DNA from: Anaerolineae bacterium
GTDB lineage: Bacteria; Chloroflexota; Anaerolineae; Aggregatilineales; Phototrophicaceae
Direction of reading: 5' to 3'
Assembly (NCBI GenBank): GCA_025454675.1
Contig: JALONZ010000111.1
Span: 1 to 6,570, forward strand
DNA length: 6,570 bases
Shown here piece after piece: positions 1 through 4,737 of this stretch. Below the pieces are notes generated by a model, which was given only the letters and a program-made list of their open reading frames with translations, ran no database searches and was not told the DNA's origin. How positions within the stretch are numbered: the stretch's first letter is position 1; each line of letters opens with the position of its first letter. A program made the position numbers and the translations under genes.

Positions 1-180
1 ATACATTTTGGCGGTCATCGCCATACACGACCCCAACGCACCGAGTAACATTTCTTCGGGTGTGGATGCCGTATCGTTCCCACCTTCATTCGGTGAATCG
101 GAATGAAAAATATGTTGGCGCGATGTGATTTTTGTGCGGTAATTATTATCGAGGCTAACTGTTACACTTTCTTTTTCCAT
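1..180 (-). CDS. OsmC family protein, N-terminal part (cut by window edge)
   Basis: This is an open frame of 60 codons from ATG at 178-180 running off the left edge, so only the N-terminus is visible. It begins MEKESVTVSL and contains PEEMLLGALGSCMAMTAKMY at residues 41-60. This matches the OsmC/Ohr superfamily pattern in which a Pro-Glu-x-Leu-Leu stretch leads into a helix carrying the first reactive cysteine, here C52 in GSCMAMT. Family members of the OsmC/YhfA branch reduce peroxides or act on small thiol-reactive compounds in the cytoplasm; the second cysteine would lie outside the window. An AAGGA Shine-Dalgarno (188-192) stands 7 nt before the ATG. The gene lies 82 bp downstream of the SDR gene on the same strand, so it may be its operon partner or have its own promoter. 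The family call is good; the exact subfamily and substrate are not determinable from 60 residues. Confidence 0.85.
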   Translation of the reverse strand, partial: MEKESVTVSLDNNYRTKITSRQHIFHSDSPNEGGNDTASTPEEMLLGALGSCMAMTAKMY

Positions 181-215
181 GAGGATGTCCTTTAATCTCA
201 TCTGCAATAACCATT

Positions 216-221
216 ATTATC
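216..221 (-). promoter_or_regulatory. Possible -10 element upstream of the OsmC gene
   Basis: On the minus strand this reads GATAAT (5 of 6 to TATAAT), about 36 nt before the OsmC ATG. No good -35 hexamer sits at the usual 16-18 bp distance, so promoter activity is doubtful. The same GGATAAT core occurs in front of the kinase gene at 3080-3086, which is why it is listed. Confidence 0.25.
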
Positions 222-262
222 CTATAGACGAAAGCACATCCTCACTACTTACATGACAAATA

Positions 263-973
263 TCACGACCATGCGCTAATTTCGATGTTCGCGCCTGTCA
301 TCGCTTCATTGATGGCTAAAAACACCATCAAATCACCAATATCGGCGGGACTCACCCAATTTTTGGGGTCGGCATTGGGCATAGATGACCGATTTTGTGG
401 GGTATCAATGATACTCGGCGAAACACCATTCACCCGAATGCCGTGTTCTTTAAGTTCAAGCGCCATACTTTCCATGATGCGTGTGGCGGCGGCTTTGCTG
501 GCGGTATATGCCGCCTGATTTTTGCTACCCTTCGCACCCGACCGCGCCAACATGATGCTAATGCTCCCCTTCACGCCTTTATCAATCATATACGATGCGA
601 CTTTGCCCGCCAATAAATATACAATCCGCGCGTTAAGATTCATCATGCGGTCAAATACATCCAATTTGCCCGCATGAACAGGGTCGCCCATCGCAAACCC
701 ACCAACCGTATGCACCAACCCATCTACTGCACCAAAACTGCCGTCTATTTGGGCTAACAAGGTATCTATGGCTTCTGGATTGCCTAAATCGGCGGTGAAG
801 GGCTTAAACCGATTGGTATCACCACCGATTTCAGCGATGAGCGCAATCAGCGCATCTGTGTTCATATCCACCAGCGCCAAATTTGCGCCCGCTTGAGCAA
901 ATGCACGGGTAATGGCACGTCCAACATTGCCACTCGCGCCTGTAATGAGATACGTTTTATTTTTGAGGGTCAT
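263..973 (-). CDS. Short-chain dehydrogenase/reductase, dihydropteridine-reductase-like subgroup
   Basis: This is a 236-aa cytoplasmic Rossmann-fold oxidoreductase of normal SDR length. The nucleotide-binding loop TGASGNVG (11-18) has Gly spacing unlike the classical TGxxxGxG. D36 at the end of strand 2 suggests NAD(H). The usual NNAG is replaced by HTVG (88-91). N114 and the YxxxK pair Y156/K160 are present. The position 13 residues before Tyr, normally the catalytic Ser, is A143. The C-terminal stretch DTPQNRSSMPNAD (190-202) followed by W206 resembles the DTPMNRKSMPEAD...W region I recall from vertebrate dihydropteridine reductase, which also has Ala at the Ser position. A quinonoid pterin or other quinonoid substrate is therefore possible, but the substrate is unknown. 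The ATG at 971-973 is preferred over a TTG three bases upstream because AGGAG (980-984) lies 6 nt before it. The gene lies 63 nt downstream of the LysM gene on the same strand, and OsmC follows. Confidence 0.88.
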   Translation of the reverse strand: MTLKNKTYLITGASGNVGRAITRAFAQAGANLALVDMNTDALIALIAEIGGDTNRFKPFTADLGNPEAIDTLLAQIDGSFGAVDGLVHTVGGFAMGDPVHAGKLDVFDRMMNLNARIVYLLAGKVASYMIDKGVKGSISIMLARSGAKGSKNQAAYTASKAAATRIMESMALELKEHGIRVNGVSPSIIDTPQNRSSMPNADPKNWVSPADIGDLMVFLAINEAMTGANIEISAWS

Positions 974-979
974 CAAAAA

Positions 980-984
980 CTCCT
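980..984 (-). promoter_or_regulatory. Ribosome binding site that fixes the SDR start
   Basis: AGGAG on the minus strand is 6 nt from ATG 973 but only 3 nt from the TTG at 974-976, so it supports the ATG start. The A/T-rich sequence just upstream (minus-strand TATAAAACATAAT, about 996-1008) could contain a -10 element, but no convincing -35 was found. Confidence 0.6.
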
Positions 985-1036
985 AAAAATGATTGGATTA
1001 TGTTTTATAGAGGGTTAAGGGTGGCACAACCTTACA

Positions 1037-1354
1037 TTACGGTGCGGGAGTGAGTTGTGGCGGGACATATAACACCTGACCGCGTACCAACCGATTCGGA
1101 TTGGCTAGGCAATTGGCTTGGGTCAATTCGGCGACAGTGGTATTAAACCGATTCGCAATGCCCGTTAGGTTATCATTCCGTGCAACTTCATAAGGTTGCC
1201 AATCGGTACGCGGTGAACACGCGGTTAAGGTTGCCCCGCGCACTTCCCATGTGGGGATGGTGGATGAATCATCTACTTGTGGGGCATCACTTTCTAGTGT
1301 ACACGCCCCACAGCAGATAATCAGGCAAAATCCATACATTAACCAACGGCGCAT
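1037..1354 (-). CDS. Small LysM-domain lipoprotein
   Basis: This is a 105-aa exported protein. The N-terminus MRRWLMYGFCLIICCGAC has two Arg, a hydrophobic core and a Cys-rich end. C18, preceded by Gly-Ala, is the likely lipidated Cys although the lipobox is not canonical (C15 is an alternative). A low-complexity acidic stretch follows, then one LysM domain at about 55-98 (YEVARNDNLTGIANRF...VLYVP), which in this family binds GlcNAc-containing glycans such as peptidoglycan. C46 and C82 could form a disulfide outside the cell. No catalytic domain is present, so it probably acts as a wall-binding or adaptor protein. The start lies 5 nt after the kinase stop codon, and there is no clear Shine-Dalgarno, so translation is probably coupled to the kinase. 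A TTG at 1355-1357 is an alternative start adding one residue. Domain call firm; lipidation likely; partner and role inferred. Confidence 0.87.
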   Translation of the reverse strand: MRRWLMYGFCLIICCGACTLESDAPQVDDSSTIPTWEVRGATLTACSPRTDWQPYEVARNDNLTGIANRFNTTVAELTQANCLANPNRLVRGQVLYVPPQLTPAP

Positions 1355-1359
1355 CAAAA

Positions 1360-3033
1360 TTAGGCGCTCGCTTTGGTGCGGAATGAATCTAAAATCGCTT
1401 GCAAAATGCTCACATAACGATTGCCCGTCACATCCGCGGTATACATCTCGATGATTGCCAGTTGCGTCCCACGCGGGATATAAAACACATCCAATTGACC
1501 GGGCAGTTGCACATCAAAATTATTCGGCGTGGGGATGGGCATATCACCATCACGCGCCGATAACCGATAACTTTTGCGGATTGTGCCATCTTCGGCAGTC
1601 GCTTCATCAATAAAACGCACCGCATCGTTGGCGGGGAAATTTGCATCGGCATGTGCATCGGCTTGGGCTTGAAGCGATGCAGTATCCGATTGAATCAGGG
1701 TTAATTCAATAAATACCTGATATTCATCAGCATACCACACATGAATAATTTGATTGCCTTCCGATAAATCCAGATAATTCAGGGGCAAGGTATCCGATGG
1801 GATGAATTCATCAAGCATCGAAATCGAATAGGATGATTGTTCAATGATGGTCGAGCGTGGGAATGCAGTAGGAATGGCATTCGTTGTTGCAGGTGCAGGG
1901 CGATTCATACCCGTTATAATCAGAACCACCCCGACAGCGGCTAATGCAAGAATCACCACCCCAACTAAGATAATTGGCAAGTTACTGCGTTTTTGCATCT
2001 GCCCCGTCTGATTCGGCATATACTGTGGCGGATAAGTCGGGTATGGAGTCGGGGATTGTTGATAAGGTGTATTCACCTGTTGATACGGCGTTGGATTCGA
2101 TTGATAGGGTGGCATTTGTGTGGGGATTGGCGCAGTAACATTGCCGCCCACAGGCAAAGGCACGTCCATTTTGGGAATCGCATTTGTCGGGAAAGACATG
2201 CCACGTAGCGCATTTGCAAATGCTTGGGCAAACTCCCCTGCCGAGCTAAACCGCCGATTCGGGTCTTTGGATGTGGCTTTAATAATCACATCCTCAACCG
2301 ATTGTGGTACATCCCCACGAATTTGGCGGATGGACGGCATTGGTTCTTGAATTTGTTTGAGCAAAACCGCCATCGGTGTTTCGGCTTGATAGGGTCCGCG
2401 CCCCGTCATCCACTCGAATAACACAATCCCCAACGAATAAATATCGGAACGTCCATCAACAGGCAGACCGTTGGCTTGTTCAGGTGACATATACGCAGGT
2501 GTGCCGATAATCATGCTCCCCGTCAAATCGCTACCCAACACCCGCGCAATCCCAAAATCGGTGAGATACGCATTGCCATTCTCATCCAACATGATGTTAC
2601 CCGGTTTCAGGTCACGATGAATGATGCCTTGTTGATGGGCATAATCCAATGCTTGCGCCACTTGGTTTAAGGGTTTTTCAATTTCATCAATTTTCACAGG
2701 ACTACGGCGAATGCGTTGCTCCAAACTACCCCCGCCCAGATAACGCATGGCAATATATGGCAACCCCTCTTCTTGACCATAATCATAAATCGGCAAAATA
2801 TGCGGATTTTCTAGGTGTGAAATCACATTCACTTCGCGCTCAAACCGTTCATAAAATCCGGGGTCATGAAGCATCTGGCGCGGTAAGACTTTTATCGCCA
2901 CCGTCCGATTCATGGAGCGTTGACGGGCTTTATACACAGTCGCCATGCCACCACGCCCGATTTCTTCTTCAATTTCAAATTGTCCGAGCGTTTTGCCAAT
3001 TAAATCATCTTTAGGATTTTTTGGGGTTGTCAA
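1360..3033 (-). CDS. Transmembrane Ser/Thr protein kinase (PknB-like) with extracytoplasmic C-terminal domain
   Basis: This 557-aa protein phosphorylates Ser/Thr on protein substrates. The cytoplasmic kinase domain spans about 19-277: glycine loop GRGGMATV (26-33), Lys K48, helix-C Glu E67, catalytic loop HRDLKPGN (139-146), DFG (159-161), activation segment with S168, T171 and S173 as possible autophosphorylation sites, then GTPAYMSPEQ (177-186) and SDIYSLG (196-202). All residues needed for activity are there, and it is an RD-type kinase. A Pro/Tyr/Gln-rich linker (about 300-347) leads to one membrane segment (about 352-374) and then about 180 extracytoplasmic residues. These contain no PASTA repeats; the ending ILDSFR is reminiscent of PsbP/LpqN-type folds, a weak guess. 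The start is TTG: no ATG exists between it and the in-frame upstream stop at 3058-3060, and GGAG lies 10 nt before it. It is the first gene of an operon with the LysM lipoprotein. Confidence 0.95.
   Translation of the reverse strand: MTTPKNPKDDLIGKTLGQFEIEEEIGRGGMATVYKARQRSMNRTVAIKVLPRQMLHDPGFYERFEREVNVISHLENPHILPIYDYGQEEGLPYIAMRYLGGGSLEQRIRRSPVKIDEIEKPLNQVAQALDYAHQQGIIHRDLKPGNIMLDENGNAYLTDFGIARVLGSDLTGSMIIGTPAYMSPEQANGLPVDGRSDIYSLGIVLFEWMTGRGPYQAETPMAVLLKQIQEPMPSIRQIRGDVPQSVEDVIIKATSKDPNRRFSSAGEFAQAFANALRGMSFPTNAIPKMDVPLPVGGNVTAPIPTQMPPYQSNPTPYQQVNTPYQQSPTPYPTYPPQYMPNQTGQMQKRSNLPIILVGVVILALAAVGVVLIITGMNRPAPATTNAIPTAFPRSTIIEQSSYSISMLDEFIPSDTLPLNYLDLSEGNQIIHVWYADEYQVFIELTLIQSDTASLQAQADAHADANFPANDAVRFIDEATAEDGTIRKSYRLSARDGDMPIPTPNNFDVQLPGQLDVFYIPRGTQLAIIEMYTADVTGNRYVSILQAILDSFRTKASA
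2035..2118 (-). repeat. Degenerate 21-nt tandem repeat encoding a PYQQ-type linker
   Basis: Within the kinase gene, residues 306-333 can be divided into four seven-residue units: QMPPYQS, NPTPYQQ, VNTPYQQ and SPTPYPT. The DNA shows matching 21-nt periodicity with TTGATA-like pieces recurring. It encodes the flexible juxtamembrane linker between kinase domain and membrane helix. Copies are diverged, so it is an old repeat. Confidence 0.7.
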
Positions 3034-3043
3034 TGTTATGCCA

Positions 3044-3047
3044 CTCC
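3044..3047 (-). promoter_or_regulatory. Ribosome binding site for the kinase TTG start
   Basis: GGAG on the minus strand lies 10 nt before the TTG at 3031-3033. The spacing is slightly long, but this is the only candidate in the short open stretch after the upstream stop, so it supports the non-ATG start. Confidence 0.5.
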
Positions 3048-3075
3048 AACTATAGGTTCATTTACCTTTTTACTC

Positions 3076-3081
3076 TATAAT
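3076..3081 (+). promoter_or_regulatory. Candidate -10 element for the plus-strand SDR operon
   Basis: A perfect TATAAT hexamer is located 42 nt before the SDR ATG at 3124. No good -35 is seen at 16-18 bp (the 17-bp position reads TAGGTT), so it may need an activator. It overlaps the oppositely directed kinase -10, so the two promoters would probably compete. Confidence 0.4.
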
Positions 3082-3108
3082 TATCCTCTATTGCACACAT
3101 TCAGGCAA
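3080..3108 (-). promoter_or_regulatory. Candidate promoter of the kinase-LysM operon
   Basis: On the minus strand TTGCCT (3103-3108, 4 of 6 to TTGACA) and GATAAT (3080-3085, 5 of 6 to TATAAT) are separated by exactly 17 bp. This predicts transcription starting near 3073 and a leader of about 40 nt before the TTG start. The -10 overlaps the opposite-strand TATAAT by two bases. Confidence 0.5.
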
Positions 3109-3111
3109 GTG

Positions 3112-3117
3112 AAAGGG
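3112..3117 (+). promoter_or_regulatory. Ribosome binding site that fixes the SDR start at ATG 3124
   Basis: AAAGGG lies 6 nt before ATG 3124. It rules in that ATG over an in-frame TTG at 3091, which would add 11 residues that are not part of the SDR fold and would lie very close to the -10 element. Confidence 0.7.
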
Positions 3118-3123
3118 AATAAA

Positions 3124-3909
3124 ATGGCACAATTAACAGGCAAAACGGCGTTAGTCACAGGTGCATCCAGTGGCTTAGGTGTGGATTTCGCCAAATGCCT
3201 CGCGGAAAAAGGCGCGAATCTGGTGTTGGTGGCACGCCGTACCGACCGCCTTGAAGCCGTCAAAGCCGACATTGTGAATCAATATGGTGTCGAAGTCACC
3301 AACATTTCCAGTGATTTATCCTTACCCGATTCGCCACAAAAATTATATGACGACCTCAAAGCCATGAACAAACCCATAGACATCCTCATCAATAACGCGG
3401 GTTTGGGGTTATATGGCAGTTTTTTGGAGATTGATTGGGCAAAAGAACGCCAAATGCTGGAAATTGACATCCTCGCGCTGGTTCACATGACCAAATTATT
3501 CGTCCCCGATATGATTGGGCGGGGTTATGGCTATGTGTTACAAGTCGCATCCATCGGCGCATTCCAACCATCACCCCTGTATGCCAGTTATTCTGCCGCC
3601 AAAAGTTTTGTGCTGAATTATAGCATCGCCGCCAATTATGAACTCCGCAAAACAGCTGTCCGCATTTGCACCATCTCACCGGGTGTCACAAAAACCGAAT
3701 TTTTGGAGGTCTCTGGTCAAAAACCGACCCGTTATCAACGCGCCATGATGATGGATAGCCCCACCGTCACACGCATGGGCATAGAAGGCATGTTGCGCGG
3801 AAAAACCAACATCGTCCCCGGATTCTTGAACGCGGTATTCGCATGGACACCACGCATCACACCCCGCCGCATCAGCGCGATGTTGGCAGAACGCACCATG
3901 AGGTCGTAA
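3124..3909 (+). CDS. Classical short-chain dehydrogenase/reductase (DltE-like)
   Basis: This is a 261-aa cytoplasmic NAD(P)-dependent oxidoreductase. TGASSGLG (12-19) is the classical dinucleotide loop. The ARR (37-39) at the end of strand 2 favours NADP(H). NNAG is at 90-93, the catalytic Ser is S143, and YSAAK gives Y156/K160. The helix position normally held by the structural Asn of the SDR tetrad aligns with D115 (EIDILAL). The C-terminus, rich in Arg (PRITPRRISAMLAERTMRS, 243-261), is typical of the DltE/YqjQ-like branch, whose substrates are mostly unknown. It is the first plus-strand gene after a divergent intergenic region. Its TAA is directly followed by the ATG of the metallohydrolase gene, so the two are almost certainly co-expressed. 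Despite both being SDRs, it differs in all active-site motifs from the minus-strand SDR at 263-973, so the two are not recent duplicates. Confidence 0.93.
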   Translation: MAQLTGKTALVTGASSGLGVDFAKCLAEKGANLVLVARRTDRLEAVKADIVNQYGVEVTNISSDLSLPDSPQKLYDDLKAMNKPIDILINNAGLGLYGSFLEIDWAKERQMLEIDILALVHMTKLFVPDMIGRGYGYVLQVASIGAFQPSPLYASYSAAKSFVLNYSIAANYELRKTAVRICTISPGVTKTEFLEVSGQKPTRYQRAMMMDSPTVTRMGIEGMLRGKTNIVPGFLNAVFAWTPRITPRRISAMLAERTMRS

Positions 3910-4629
3910 ATGCCCGATTTCAAAAAAATTAGCGAACACGTTTGGATTTATCCGCCCGATAAAAATACGTTTCGTCCAGTGGTGGGGGCAATCATCACCC
4001 CCACCCAAACGGTACTGATTGACGCGGGCAATTGTCATAACCACGCCCGTGAGGTGATTTCGGCATTAGGTCGCATCAACGCGCCCCCCATCAGCCACCT
4101 GATTTATACCCATCATCACTGGGATCATATTTTTGGCGGGCAAATTTATAATGTGCCGATTATCGCGCACATGGTTTGTGAATTCCGTGTGATTGAATAC
4201 GCCAAAAATCCGTGGAGTCATGAGCATGTCGAGCGTGTCATCCGCGACATGCCCGCCCTAAAACCCAGTTTCAGCGCCCTGCGCGACCTGATGCGTGATG
4301 ATTGGCACGACTTCAAAATCGTGTTTCCGTCTATCATCATCCGCAAAAAAGCTGACTTTTTCCCGTTGGACGGTGTAAATTTGCTGATTGAGCATATCGG
4401 CGGTCATCATGCCGATGATTCGACCCTCATCACGGTGGTCGAAGATAATGTGATGTTCATGGCGGATTGTTTTTATCCCCCACCCGCGCATATCGCCAAA
4501 CCTGATGATAAACCGAATGTGGCGCTGGTGCGAAAGTTATTAGAACGCAATCACGCGCTATATGTGGATGGTCATGGCGGGGCGTTTAGTGCGGGCTTCT
4601 GGAAAACATGGGCGGATATGCAGGGATGA
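3910..4629 (+). CDS. MBL-fold metallohydrolase
   Basis: This 239-aa protein belongs to the metallo-beta-lactamase superfamily, whose members mostly hydrolyse esters, thioesters, lactams or lactones with a one- or two-metal site. The ligand set appears complete: HHHWDH (H68, H70, D72, H73), GGHHADDS (H166 or H167), D186 in MADCFYPPP, and H222 in VDGHGG. A segment between the first and second motifs (about 90-150) is rich in charged residues and probably forms a helical cap over the active site. No signal peptide is visible, so a cytoplasmic location is expected; this argues against a secreted beta-lactamase. The ATG abuts the SDR stop codon (TAAATG), which points to translational coupling with that SDR. 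The substrate is unknown; a small ester or lactone derived from the SDR reaction is one possibility. Confidence 0.92.
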   Translation: MPDFKKISEHVWIYPPDKNTFRPVVGAIITPTQTVLIDAGNCHNHAREVISALGRINAPPISHLIYTHHHWDHIFGGQIYNVPIIAHMVCEFRVIEYAKNPWSHEHVERVIRDMPALKPSFSALRDLMRDDWHDFKIVFPSIIIRKKADFFPLDGVNLLIEHIGGHHADDSTLITVVEDNVMFMADCFYPPPAHIAKPDDKPNVALVRKLLERNHALYVDGHGGAFSAGFWKTWADMQG

Positions 4630-4677
4630 GATTAGAAATCACGATTTTGCGCCAATAGCATAACCATTTGATAGCGC

Positions 4678-4689
4678 ATTTTGCAAAAT
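4678..4689. promoter_or_regulatory. 12-bp perfect palindrome upstream of the GMC gene
   Basis: ATTTTGCAAAAT is perfectly self-complementary and covers the TTGCAA that is the best -35 candidate for the GMC promoter. This placement would suit an operator, but palindromes of this size and AT content can arise by chance. Confidence 0.3.
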
Positions 4690-4709
4690 AGGGGTAAAAT
4701 TGCCATAAA
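4681..4709 (+). promoter_or_regulatory. Candidate promoter of the GMC oxidoreductase gene
   Basis: TTGCAA (4681-4686) and CATAAA (4704-4709) are separated by 17 bp, each 4 of 6 to consensus. TAAAAT (4695-4700) is an alternative -10 with a poorly spaced -35. The 108-bp gap after the metallohydrolase gene contains no terminator, so read-through from the upstream operon is also possible. Translation would start from AAAGG (4721-4725), 12 nt before the ATG, a weak and distant Shine-Dalgarno. Confidence 0.3.
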
Positions 4710-4737
4710 GATAATTAAATAAAGGTTAGATTAAATT

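Noticed and set aside
1015..1034. Short inverted repeat TAAGG...CCTTA between the LysM and SDR genes as a terminator
   Set aside because: The stem is only 5 bp with a 9-nt loop and no T-run follows on the minus strand.
2649..3014. Plus-strand open frame opposite the kinase N-terminal domain
   Set aside because: The opposite strand encodes all kinase motifs; this frame has no domain and no good start signal.
3091..3123. TTG start extending the plus-strand SDR by 11 residues
   Set aside because: ATG 3124 has AAAGGG at 6 nt and begins right before the normal SDR first strand. The TTG lies only about 10 nt after the -10 element.
3676..4044. Minus-strand open frame across the SDR/metallohydrolase junction
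   Set aside because: It is antisense to two well-supported genes and its translation is His/Cys-rich low-quality sequence typical of a shadow frame.
3910..4629. Antibiotic-resistance metallo-beta-lactamase
   Set aside because: The zinc motif is shared by the whole superfamily. There is no signal peptide, and the gene is fused in operon with an SDR, so a metabolic hydrolase is more likely.
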